The translations under genes were made by a program, and so were the position numbers. Below, one piece after another: positions 43,518 to 51,783 of a stretch of DNA of 64,000 nucleotides. The stretch covers positions 2,558,501-2,622,500 of the forward strand of contig NZ_LT607733.1 in assembly GCF_900091445.1 (NCBI RefSeq), in the 5' to 3' direction. The DNA is from Micromonospora echinofusca (GTDB lineage: Bacteria; Actinomycetota; Actinomycetes; Mycobacteriales; Micromonosporaceae). The first letter of the stretch is position 1. Each line of letters starts with the position of its first letter. The notes below the pieces were generated by a model. That model saw only the letters and a program-made list of their open reading frames with translations. It did no database searches and was not told where the DNA came from.

Positions 43518-45848
43518 ATGGCAACTCTCCCGGTACTTCCCCTGACCGACGCCGTGCTCCTGCCCGGCATGGTCATCCCGGTGACCCTCGACCCGACCAC
43601 CCAGGCCGCCGTCGACGCGGCCCGCGCCACCGGCGAGGGCACGCTGCTCGCCGTGCCCCGCCTCGACGGCGAGTACGGCCCCGTCGGCGCGGTCGCCACC
43701 ATCGAGAAGGTCGGCCGGCTGCCCAGCGGCGAACCGGCCGCCGTCGTCCGCGGCCTGTCGCGCGCCCGGATCGGCTCCGGCGTGCCCGGCCCCGGCGCCG
43801 CCCTCTGGGTCGAGGCGACCGAACTCGACGAGCCCGCCCCCGCCGGCCGCGCCCGCGAACTCGCCCGCGAGTACCGCGCCCTCATGACGTCCGTGCTCCA
43901 GCAGCGCGGCGCCTGGCAGGTCATCGACGCCATCGAGCGGATGACCGACCTCTCCGAGCTGGCCGACTCGGCCGGCTACGTGTCCTGGCTCAGTCTCGCC
44001 CAGAAGACCGAACTGCTCGCCGCGCCGGACGTCACCGCCCGGCTGGAACTGCTCGTCGGCTGGGTGAAGGACCACCTGGCCGAGCAGGAGATCGCCGAGC
44101 AGATCAGCACCGACGTCCGAGAGGGGCTGGAGAAGTCCCAGCGGGAGTTCCTGCTGCGCCAGCAGCTCTCCGCCATCCGCAAGGAACTCGGTGAGGACGA
44201 GCCGGACGGCTCCGCCGACTACCGGGCCCGCGTGGCGGCCGCCGACCTGCCCGACAAGGTCCGCGAGGCGGCGCTGCGCGAGGTCGGCAAGCTGGAACGC
44301 GCCAGCGACGCCTCCCCGGAGGCGGGTTGGATCCGGACCTGGCTCGACACGGTGCTGGAGATGCCGTGGGGCACCCGTACCGAGGACCACACCGACCTGG
44401 CCGCCGCCCGCGCCGTGCTCGACGCCGACCACGCCGGCCTGGCCGACGTGAAGGACCGCATCCTGGAGTACCTCGCCGTGCGCAACCGGCGTGCCGAACG
44501 CAACCTCGGCGTGGTCGGCGGCCGGGGCTCCGGCGCGGTGCTCGCCCTCGCCGGCCCGCCCGGCGTCGGCAAGACCAGCCTCGGTGAGTCGGTCGCCCGC
44601 GCGCTCGGCCGCAACTTCGTCCGGGTCTCCCTCGGCGGCGTACGCGACGAGGCCGAGATCCGTGGCCACCGGCGCACCTACGTCGGCGCGCTGCCCGGCC
44701 GGATCGTGCGCGCCCTGCGCGAGGCCGGCTCGATGAACCCGGTCGTGCTCCTCGACGAGGTCGACAAGCTCGCCGCCGGCTACTCCGGAGACCCGGCCGC
44801 CGCCCTGCTGGAGGTGCTCGACCCGGCGCAGAACCACACCTTCCGCGACCACTACCTCGAGGTCGACCTCGACCTGTCCGACGTGCTCTTCCTGGCCACC
44901 GCCAACGTGGTGGAGGCCATCCCCGGCCCGCTGCTGGACCGCATGGAACTGGTCACCCTCGACGGGTACACCGAGGAGGAGAAGGTCGCCATCGCCCGCG
45001 ACCACCTGCTGCCCCGGCAGCGGGAACGGGCCGGGCTCACCGCCGAGGAGGTCGACGTCGCCGACGACGCCCTCGCCCGCATCGCCGGCGAGTACACCCG
45101 CGAAGCCGGCGTACGGCAGCTCGAACGGGCGCTCGCGAAGATCCTGCGCAAGGTCGCGGTGGCCCTGGCCGCCGACCCGGCGCCGGTCCGCGTCGACACC
45201 GGCAACCTCGCCACCTACCTCGGGCGGCCGAAGTTCACCCCGGAGTCGGCGGAGCGCACGGCCGTGCCCGGCGTCGCCACCGGCCTGGCCGTCACCGGCG
45301 CGGGCGGCGACGTGCTCTTCATCGAGGCCACCAGCATGGAGGGCGAGCCGGGGCTGACCCTGACCGGCCAACTCGGCGACGTCATGAAGGAGTCGGCGCA
45401 CATCGCGCTGTCGTACCTGCGCTCCAACGGGCGCCGCCTCGAGCTCGACCCGAACGCCCTGGCCGGACGGCGGATCCACCTGCACGTGCCGGCGGGCGCG
45501 GTGCCGAAGGACGGCCCCAGCGCCGGCATCACCATGGTGACCGCCCTGGCGTCGCTGGCCAGCGGCCGGGCGGTGCGCCCCGAGTTCGGGATGACCGGCG
45601 AGGTGACGCTCTCCGGCCGGGTGCTGCCCATCGGCGGGGTGAAGCAGAAGCTGCTCGCCGCCCACCGGGCCGGCCTGACCGAGGTGATCATCCCGGCCCG
45701 CAACGAGCCGGACCTCGACGACCTGCCCGCCGAGGTGCGGGAGGCGCTGACCGTGCACACCCTGGCCGACGTCGCCGACGTGCTCGCCCTGGCGCTGCGC
45801 CCGGCCGACGCCGACACCCGCCCCGATCCGGCGCTGACCGCCGCCTGA
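43518..45848 (+). CDS. lon: ATP-dependent Lon protease
   Basis: A 776-residue cytoplasmic AAA+ protease for misfolded and regulatory proteins. LON substrate domain at the N-terminus (LPVLPLTDAVLLPGMVIPVTLD), Walker A GPPGVGKTSLGE, Walker B NPVVLLDEVDKL, sensor FLATANVVEAIPGPLLDRME, and the C-terminal serine protease with PKDGPSAGITMVTAL (Ser668) and GGVKQKLLAAHR (catalytic Lys probably Lys711). Full-length for the family. ATG at 43518. The HAIR site overlapping its promoter indicates heat-shock control by HspR. A hairpin terminator follows. Confidence 0.96.
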   Translation: MATLPVLPLTDAVLLPGMVIPVTLDPTTQAAVDAARATGEGTLLAVPRLDGEYGPVGAVATIEKVGRLPSGEPAAVVRGLSRARIGSGVPGPGAALWVEATELDEPAPAGRARELAREYRALMTSVLQQRGAWQVIDAIERMTDLSELADSAGYVSWLSLAQKTELLAAPDVTARLELLVGWVKDHLAEQEIAEQISTDVREGLEKSQREFLLRQQLSAIRKELGEDEPDGSADYRARVAAADLPDKVREAALREVGKLERASDASPEAGWIRTWLDTVLEMPWGTRTEDHTDLAAARAVLDADHAGLADVKDRILEYLAVRNRRAERNLGVVGGRGSGAVLALAGPPGVGKTSLGESVARALGRNFVRVSLGGVRDEAEIRGHRRTYVGALPGRIVRALREAGSMNPVVLLDEVDKLAAGYSGDPAAALLEVLDPAQNHTFRDHYLEVDLDLSDVLFLATANVVEAIPGPLLDRMELVTLDGYTEEEKVAIARDHLLPRQRERAGLTAEEVDVADDALARIAGEYTREAGVRQLERALAKILRKVAVALAADPAPVRVDTGNLATYLGRPKFTPESAERTAVPGVATGLAVTGAGGDVLFIEATSMEGEPGLTLTGQLGDVMKESAHIALSYLRSNGRRLELDPNALAGRRIHLHVPAGAVPKDGPSAGITMVTALASLASGRAVRPEFGMTGEVTLSGRVLPIGGVKQKLLAAHRAGLTEVIIPARNEPDLDDLPAEVREALTVHTLADVADVLALALRPADADTRPDPALTAA

Positions 45849-45855
45849 GGTGTGA

Positions 45856-45901
45856 GGAAGGGCCCCCTGTCAACGCCTCGCGCGTAGCAGGGGGCCCTTC
45901 C
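45856..45901 (+). terminator. REP-like hairpin after lon
   Basis: GGAAGGGCCCCCTG and CAGGGGGCCCTTCC form a 14-bp perfect stem around an 18-nt loop (TCAACGCCTCGCGCGTAG). It works as a shared terminator for lon and the convergent helicase gene. I recall similar GGAAGGGCCCC hairpins as dispersed repeats in Micromonospora genomes; only one copy is in this window. Confidence 0.75.
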
Positions 45902-45913
45902 CGACGTGCGGGG

Positions 45914-47710
45914 TCAGCGGCGGTCGCGCCGGTCGAAGTCCCGGTCGCGGCGCTCGCGCCGGTCGGCCCCGTCGAAGCGGCGCTCGCCGCCGCCGTCGCC
46001 GTCACGATCCCGGCGTACGGTCGCCTTGCGACCCTTGATGGTGCTGCCGCGCAACCCCGCGATCACCTCGTCGGCGACGCCCTGGGGCACCTCCACCAGC
46101 GAGAACCGGTCGGCGATCTCGATCGAGCCGATGTCCCGACCGCTGATCCCGGTCTCGCCCGTGATCGCGCCCACCAAGTCCTGCGGGCGGACCCCGGCGC
46201 GCCGGCCCAGCCCGATGAAGACCTGGGTGGTGCCGCCGCTGCGGGGCCGGGCGCCGCCACGCCGCTCGCCCCGGCCGCCGGCCTCCGGCCGCCCCTCGCG
46301 CGGGCCCCGGACGGGAACCTGGGGGATCTCCTCCTCGTCGTCCGAGCCCGGCGACGTCGCCTCGTGCGCCAGCTTCACCGCCGCGAGGGCCACCTCGACC
46401 AGGTCGAACTCGTCGGTCAACGACTCGACGATCGCCCGGTACGGGTCGAGGTCGTCCTCCAGCAGGCTCTCCCGCAGGGCGCCCTGGGTCAGCTCCAGCC
46501 GCCGGGTGCGCATGTCCGCCACGGTCGGGATCTTGTCGATGGCGATGCGCTGACCGGTGACCCGCTCGATGGTCTTGAGCATCCGGTGCTCGCGCGGCTC
46601 GGCGAGGGTGATCGCCACGCCCTCCCGACCGGCCCGGCCCACCCGGCCGATGCGGTGCACGTACGACTCGGGCGCCGACGGCACGTCGTAGTTGACCACG
46701 TGGGTGAGCTGCTCGACGTCCAGCCCGCGCGCGGCCACGTCGGTGGCCACCAGCAGGTCCGCGGTGCCCGTACGCAGCCGGCCCATCACCCGGTCGCGCT
46801 GCTCCTGGCTCATCCCGCCGTGCAGCGCCTCGGCCCGGTAGCCCCGGCCGTTCATCGTCTCGGTGAGCCGGTCGACCTCCTCACGGCTGCGGCAGAAGAC
46901 GATCGCCGCCGTGGGGGACTCGACGTCCAGCACCCGGCCCAGCGCGGCCGGCTTGTGCGCCCGGGCGACGATGTACGCGCTCTGGCGCACCCGGGGCGCC
47001 TCGCCGGCCACCGGCTGCTCGCGGGCGATGAGGATGCGTACCGGGTCGGTCAGGTGCTTGCGGGCCAGCCCGTCGATGCGCGCCGGCATCGTCGCCGAGA
47101 AGAGCACCGTCTGCCGCTGCTCCGGCGCGTGCTCCAGGATCGCCTCGATGTCCTCGGCGAAGCCCATGTCGAGCATCTCGTCGGCCTCGTCGAGCACCAC
47201 CGTGGCCAGCGCGCCCAGGTCGAGCGTGCCCCGGGCGATGTGATCCAACGCGCGGCCCGGGGTGGCGACCACGACGTCGACGCCGAGGTCCAGGGCGCGC
47301 AACTGCCGGCCGATCGGCTGCCCGCCGTAGATGGGCAGCACCCGCGCGCCCAGGTCCTTGCCGTAGCGGTGGAACGCCTCGGAGACCTGCACCGCCAGCT
47401 CGCGGGTGGGCACCAGCACCAGCGCCACCGGGGCGCCGCCGGGCCGGTCGTCGGGCATCCGCTGCAACAGCGGCAGCGCGAAGGCGGCCGTCTTGCCCGT
47501 GCCCGTCGCGGCCTGACCCAACAGGTCCCGACCGGCCAGCAGCGGCGGGATGGCCTCCCGCTGGATCGGAGTGGGCTCCTCGTAGCCCAGGGCGGTCAGC
47601 GCGCCCAGCAACTCGGCGCGTAGTCCGAGATCCGCGAAGGCGCTCGTGTCGTCGAGGGCGGCGGGGCCGGGCTCGGTGGGCGGGTCGTGCCGTACGGGTG
47701 CGGAACTCAT
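45914..47710 (-). CDS. DEAD-box RNA helicase with C-terminal DbpA-like RNA-binding domain
   Basis: A 598-residue ATP-dependent RNA helicase of the DeaD/CsdA type. Q motif (GYEEPTPIQREAIPPLL), motif I AATGTGKT, Ia PTRELAVQ, II DEADEMLDMG, III SAT, V ATDVAARGLD, VI HRIGRVGR. Residues about 495-570 (VFIGLGRRAGVRPQDLVGAITGETGISGRDIGSIEIADRFSLVEVPQGVADEVI) are a DbpA-like RNA-binding domain. The end is an Arg/Asp/Gly tail. It would act in ribosome assembly or mRNA turnover, especially under stress. ATG at 47710 has no clear Shine-Dalgarno. Confidence 0.94.
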   Translation of the reverse strand: MSSAPVRHDPPTEPGPAALDDTSAFADLGLRAELLGALTALGYEEPTPIQREAIPPLLAGRDLLGQAATGTGKTAAFALPLLQRMPDDRPGGAPVALVLVPTRELAVQVSEAFHRYGKDLGARVLPIYGGQPIGRQLRALDLGVDVVVATPGRALDHIARGTLDLGALATVVLDEADEMLDMGFAEDIEAILEHAPEQRQTVLFSATMPARIDGLARKHLTDPVRILIAREQPVAGEAPRVRQSAYIVARAHKPAALGRVLDVESPTAAIVFCRSREEVDRLTETMNGRGYRAEALHGGMSQEQRDRVMGRLRTGTADLLVATDVAARGLDVEQLTHVVNYDVPSAPESYVHRIGRVGRAGREGVAITLAEPREHRMLKTIERVTGQRIAIDKIPTVADMRTRRLELTQGALRESLLEDDLDPYRAIVESLTDEFDLVEVALAAVKLAHEATSPGSDDEEEIPQVPVRGPREGRPEAGGRGERRGGARPRSGGTTQVFIGLGRRAGVRPQDLVGAITGETGISGRDIGSIEIADRFSLVEVPQGVADEVIAGLRGSTIKGRKATVRRDRDGDGGGERRFDGADRRERRDRDFDRRDRR

Positions 47711-47811
47711 GCCGTCAAGCTTTTCATCACCGCCACGACGCCGTTTCGCCGACCGGCACAACCGTGACCCGGGCGGGCCCGTCGCCGTGCTCCGGGGGCT
47801 AGCCTGGCGGC

Positions 47812-48339
47812 GTGCGTACGGTCGAACTGGTCTGCTCGCCCGAGCTGGAGGCGGCCGTGCGCGGCGCCTGGGAACGGCTGGCCACGGCGGGCCTGCCGAG
47901 CCTGGCCCGCAACGCCCACCCGACCAACCGGCCGCACCTGACCCTCGCCTCCGTCGACGAGTTCCCGCCCGGCGCCCGGCCGCGCCTGGCCGCCCTGTTC
48001 GACGCGGCGCTGCCGCTGCCGGTGCGGCTGGACCGGATCGCGGTGCTCGACGGCAGCGCCCCGCTGGTGTGGCTGCTGCGCCCGTCGCCGGAGTTGACCG
48101 CCCTGCACGCGTCGGTGTGGGACGTCCTCGCGGCGGCGCCGGGCCAGCGCCCCTGGCACGCCCCCGGGCGGTGGCGGCCGCACCTGAGTCTGGCGCTGCG
48201 CTTCCGCGACGCCGACCGCCGGCTGGCCCGCGCGGTGGCCGGCGTCGAGCGTCCCGGCGGTGCGTTCGTCGCCGCCCGCAGCTACGACGGGTCGACCCGG
48301 ACGGTCAGCCCGCTCGGCGGCGACGAGCGCCGCGGCTGA
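47812..48339 (+). CDS. 2'-5' RNA ligase / LigT-like 2H phosphoesterase
   Basis: A 175-residue protein with the two HxT/S motifs of the 2H superfamily: TNRPHLTLASV and WRPHLSLALRF. N-terminal VELVCSPELEAAVRGAWERLATAGLPSL is typical. It would act on cyclic or 2'-5' phosphodiester RNA ends; the cellular substrate is unknown. The GTG start is 6 nt after TAGCCT, so the transcript is likely leaderless. Confidence 0.85.
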   Translation: MRTVELVCSPELEAAVRGAWERLATAGLPSLARNAHPTNRPHLTLASVDEFPPGARPRLAALFDAALPLPVRLDRIAVLDGSAPLVWLLRPSPELTALHASVWDVLAAAPGQRPWHAPGRWRPHLSLALRFRDADRRLARAVAGVERPGGAFVAARSYDGSTRTVSPLGGDERRG

Positions 48340-48420
48340 CGGGGCGGGCGCTGCGGCTGACTGGCGACCGTCGCGGCTGACCGGCCCCGCCGCCGCGCCG
48401 GCCCTGCCGCCCGGCGACGG

Positions 48421-48453
48421 GGCCGGGCCCCACCGTCCGGCGGGGGCCCGGCC
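48421..48453. terminator. bidirectional terminator
   Basis: GGCCGGGCCCC and GGGGCCCGGCC form an 11-bp stem with an 11-nt loop between the convergent LigT-like and GH43 genes. Confidence 0.65.
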
Positions 48454-48474
48454 CGGTCGAGGGCTCAGCGGGGC

Positions 48475-50694
48475 TCAGCGGTGGAAGCGCAGGTAGTCGA
48501 AGTGCGCGGTGACCGCCGGGTCGGCGCCGCCGTGCGCGACCAGCCCGATCCGGGGAGTGGTGTCGGCCGGGAACGTCCAGACTCCGCCCCACGTCCAGTT
48601 GCGCCCGTCCCGGCTGGAGCCGGCGCGGAACTCGTGCTCGCCGGAGACCGGGTCGACCCGGTGCGCCAGCCGCAGCCAGGTGGTGGCCGCCGGGGTGCCG
48701 ACGATGGTGCCGCCGTAGACCGGCCGACCGGCGAAGGGCAGCTCGTAGCCGTACTCCACCTGCCGGGTGTTCCAGATGGCGACCTGCGCCAGCCGGGCGA
48801 ACCGGTCGTCGTCGACGTAGGCGACGAGCCCCGCCTGCTGGTAGTTGCGGACCGTCTCCTCGCCGAGGTCGAGGGTCACCTTCGTCTCCACGACGTAGTC
48901 GCCGCTCGGCGCGTCGCGCAGCAGCACGCCGGCGGTGTTGCCGGTGCCGGTCAGGTCGGCACCCTGCACCGGCCAGCGCAGCGCCCCGCCCGACACGGTG
49001 GCCGCCGGGTCCGGCCGGACCCACCGCCACGCCGGGTCCAGCCCGCCGGTGAACTCGTCGGAGAACGCGGGCAGCAGTCGGCCCGCCCGCGGCTCGGCGA
49101 CGGCGTGGCGCACCGGTCGGTGCAGCCGGGCGACGCTGACGTTGTCGAACCCGGCGGACCCGCCGGTGGCGGTGAGCGTTACGCGCCCCGCCACCGGCCG
49201 CGCCAGCCGCAGCGACACGACCGCCAGCTGGTCGCCGAGGCGGGCCGGGCTCAGCTCGGCCACCAGGTCCCGGCCGCGTACCTCGACGGCGAGGTGGTGC
49301 CCGGCGGCGGCGTCGAAGCCGGCGGGCAGCGGCGCGCTCACGGTACGTCCGCCGTCGGCGGCCACCAACCGGCCGGCGGCGGCGTCCACCCGCACCGAGA
49401 CCCGGCCGCCGAGCGTGAGCCCGGCCGTCCCGGCGGCGGGAAGCCGCAGGTCGGCCTCCGCCCGCACGTCACCACCCACGGTCGTACGGCTGGTCAGCGC
49501 GCCGCTGCCGGTGAGGCGGCCGTCGGCGACCCGCCAGTCCCCGGCGCCGCGCCGCCAGCCGGCGAGCCCGGCGTCGAAGCGCTCGTCCACGCGGCCGGTG
49601 GTGACCGGCGCGGGCCGGGCGCCCTCGGACGGGCCGGCACCGGCGTTCACCGTCGGCCAGCCGTCGATCCAGTCGAGGCGGTCCAGCAGCATCGGCCGCT
49701 CGTTGACGCCGAACGGCTCGTCCAGGTACGGGTCGGCCCGGTCGATGGCGTGGTAGACGATCCAGTCCTGGCCCGACAGGTCGGTGAGGAAGCCGTTGTG
49801 GCCGGTGCCGATCCACCGGTTGCCGTTCTGGGTGAGCACCGGCGTGCCGCCGGCCCGGGAGGCGCTCAGCGCGATGCCGTCGCGGTCGACGAACGGCCCG
49901 CGCGGGCTCCGGGACCGGCCGACCTGCACGGAGTAGCCGGTGGCCGGGCCCGCGCAGCAGTTCGCCGTGGAGGCGAACAGGTAGTACCAGCCGTCGTGGC
50001 GCACCACGTGGCTGCCCTCGAACTTGTTGTCGATGGCGACCATGGTGGGCGTGCCGACGGCGCGCAGCCCGTCGGCGGAGAGCTCGGTCACCGAGATCCC
50101 GCCGTAGTAGCTGCCGTGGTAGAGGTAGTGCCGGCCGTCGACGTCGGTGAACTGGCTCGGGTCGATGGTCCACAACCAGCCCCCGCCGCCGCCGGGGCGG
50201 GGCGCGACCACGGGCTCGTCGGCGAAGGTCCACGGGCCGGTCGGGGTGGGTGCGGTGGCCGCGCCGACGGCGAAGTCGCCGCCGTCGGGGGAGACGGTGG
50301 TGTCGGTGACCGTCACGTACATGACCCAGCGGTCGCCGACCCGGCGCACGTCGGGGGCCCAGAAGCCGGCGCCCGGCGCCGCATACGCCGGGCGCTGGTC
50401 GGCGCCGAAGGCGTCCCCGACGTACGTCCAGTCGACGAGGTCGGCCGAGCGGGCAGTGGGGACGCGGTGGAAGACCCCCTCGCCTTCGCGCAGCGGGTCG
50501 GTGGTGCCGTACGCGTACCAGAAGCCGTCCTCACCACGGACGATCACCGGGTCGGCGAAGGTGTCGGCGAACCCGGCCGAGACGGGATTGTGGTAGCGGA
50601 GGTCGGGTACGGCGGCGGCCGGCGCGGACGCCGTCCCGGCCAGGACCAGACCGATGACGGCGGCGAGCGCCCCGGCGCGGCGGAGATGTCCCAT
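48475..50694 (-). CDS. secreted GH43 family glycoside hydrolase (arabinan/xylan-type)
   Basis: A 739-residue secreted enzyme. The signal peptide ends near residue 28 (ASAPAAA). The GH43 five-bladed propeller runs from about 35 to 345: FADPVIVRGEDGFWYAYGTT (catalytic base Asp), FWAPDVRRVGDRWVMYVTVTD (pKa-modulating Asp), and FEGSHVVRHDGWYYLFAS (catalytic acid Glu). A beta-sandwich (about 365-515) and a C-terminal concanavalin-A-like domain (FSDEFTGGLDPAWRWVRPDP..., about 530-739) typical of GH43 enzymes follow. Likely substrates are arabinan or arabinoxylan. ATG has a purine-rich site upstream. Two adjacent TACAACGTTG-type operators lie between its predicted -35 and -10 boxes. Confidence 0.9.
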   Translation of the reverse strand: MGHLRRAGALAAVIGLVLAGTASAPAAAVPDLRYHNPVSAGFADTFADPVIVRGEDGFWYAYGTTDPLREGEGVFHRVPTARSADLVDWTYVGDAFGADQRPAYAAPGAGFWAPDVRRVGDRWVMYVTVTDTTVSPDGGDFAVGAATAPTPTGPWTFADEPVVAPRPGGGGGWLWTIDPSQFTDVDGRHYLYHGSYYGGISVTELSADGLRAVGTPTMVAIDNKFEGSHVVRHDGWYYLFASTANCCAGPATGYSVQVGRSRSPRGPFVDRDGIALSASRAGGTPVLTQNGNRWIGTGHNGFLTDLSGQDWIVYHAIDRADPYLDEPFGVNERPMLLDRLDWIDGWPTVNAGAGPSEGARPAPVTTGRVDERFDAGLAGWRRGAGDWRVADGRLTGSGALTSRTTVGGDVRAEADLRLPAAGTAGLTLGGRVSVRVDAAAGRLVAADGGRTVSAPLPAGFDAAAGHHLAVEVRGRDLVAELSPARLGDQLAVVSLRLARPVAGRVTLTATGGSAGFDNVSVARLHRPVRHAVAEPRAGRLLPAFSDEFTGGLDPAWRWVRPDPAATVSGGALRWPVQGADLTGTGNTAGVLLRDAPSGDYVVETKVTLDLGEETVRNYQQAGLVAYVDDDRFARLAQVAIWNTRQVEYGYELPFAGRPVYGGTIVGTPAATTWLRLAHRVDPVSGEHEFRAGSSRDGRNWTWGGVWTFPADTTPRIGLVAHGGADPAVTAHFDYLRFHR

Positions 50695-50739
50695 CAGACC
50701 TGCCTCGGGTGCGAGATGTCGATCAGGATCGGTGCGTGT

Positions 50740-50775
50740 CCGTTTCTACAACGTTGGATACAACGTTGTAAAGGA
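50740..50775 (-). promoter_or_regulatory. GH43 promoter with two adjacent LacI-type operators
   Basis: TACAACGTTGGA (50747-50758) and TACAACGTTGTA (50759-50770) lie side by side with a 12-bp period. Read on the minus strand, TTTACA and TAGAAA are 18 nt apart and enclose both sites, so repression of initiation is the natural reading. The same palindrome lies upstream of the gene at 31814. Confidence 0.72.
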
Positions 50776-51094
50776 GTGGCGGCACTTCGGTGTCCGTTGC
50801 GAGTTACCCGCGCCCGGGCGTGGATCCGTGCTCACTCCCGCGCTGGTCCGCTGCCAGTCCGGCGCGCTGGTCCCGGCGCCGGTGCGCCGGTCGGCGTTCC
50901 GCCGCCGTGCGCCACTTGCGTCCGCCGGTCGGCGTTGCGCCGACGCCCGTCCCGCCCGCCGGTCTCTTCTCGGACCTGATCTTCCGGGCGGCGAAGAACC
51001 AAGTGTCCTGTCCCGAATCCTGTTACCGACGGTGAGGGCGAGCTGCGGCTACCGTGCGTCACGGCCGATGTTCCGGCGGCAGATTGCCCTCTTG

Positions 51095-51224
51095 GCCCTT
51101 TGCTCTGCATCCCTCGACGCACCACCAATCTGAGCTGGGCTTTTGGATGTACTGGCCCAATCGGAGGCGTGAGTGCGTCTGACTCTAAGTAGTTGGTGCG
51201 TATGTGGATGCAGAGCAAAGGGCG
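51095..51224. repeat. 130-bp structured hairpin element
   Basis: GCCCTTTGCTCTGCATCC (51095-51112) is an exact 18-bp inverted match of 51207-51224. Inside it, after symmetrical 4-nt loops, ACGCACCA (51117-51124) pairs with TGGTGCGT (51195-51202). The remaining centre of 70 nt contains a smaller TGGGC/GCCCA pair. No coding capacity. It could be a MITE-like non-autonomous element or a structured RNA. Confidence 0.7.
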
Positions 51225-51270
51225 GCGAGGGGAATGTGGCCGGGCGACCCGATAGCTACTTTCCGTCATG

Positions 51271-51315
51271 CTGTAGCTGTAGCTGTAGCTGTAGCTGTAG
51301 CTGTAGCTGTAGCTG
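51271..51315. repeat. hexanucleotide tandem repeat (CTGTAG), 7.5 copies
   Basis: Perfect copies of CTGTAG, rare for so GC-rich a genome. Translated frames give alternating dipeptides only, and I see no real gene containing it. Such arrays are prone to slippage. Confidence 0.9.
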
Positions 51316-51783
51316 GCGCGGCACGGCTGGGATGGCGCGCGTAGCGCGTGGCGGGGGTTCGAGTTGGTGGACGCCGCAGCCGCCGCCCGGGGCAGGAAGC
51401 CTCCGCTGAATGCGGGTGCTGAGCCGGCTCCCGGCGCTGTGGCCGTCGACATGGAGGCGAGGTGCGCCCTGGCGGCTTGGCGCCCTGGTGGCCACGGTGG
51501 CCCTGGCGATCGACTGCATCACCAGAGGTCGTGGCTGGGGCGGGCGCCGCGGGGCTGGCCGTGCTCGGGGTCCGGCGCCGCGATGCGCGTACGACCGCCG
51601 TCATGGGCCGAGGTGCAGCGGGTTGGGCGGCGGTGTCCCTGCCGTGGCCGTTCGTGCCTGGCGACGGCAGGGCAGCCCTGAAGGAGTAGATAGGAGGATT
51701 GTTCGGACTCCTCCCGTGCAGCCCGATTACGGTGTGTTCAGGGCGATGCACAGTGCTGCCGTGACGGGAGAGAGGACCCGACC
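51316..51783 (+). other. gene-poor stretch before the metallopeptidase gene
   Basis: ORFs exist in several frames (for example 51410-51700) but have no recognisable domain, atypical composition and no ribosome binding site. AGGAG-GATTGTTCGGA-CTCCT near 51691 is a small dyad. I see no supported gene here; the part from 50772 to 51094 likewise holds none. Confidence 0.4.

Noticed and set aside
51340..51400. tRNA-like GGTTCGAG T-loop
   Set aside because: The following bases do not complete a T-stem and no acceptor or anticodon stem can be formed.
51410..51700. possible membrane protein or pseudogene (VVAGAGAAGLAVLGVRRR)
   Set aside because: No recognisable family, frames change without a clear repair, and no ribosome binding site.
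51256..51751. ORFs reading Gln-Leu, Ser-Tyr or Ala-Thr dipeptides through the hexamer repeat
   Set aside because: All three frames on that strand are open only because of the repeat; no start signal or domain.
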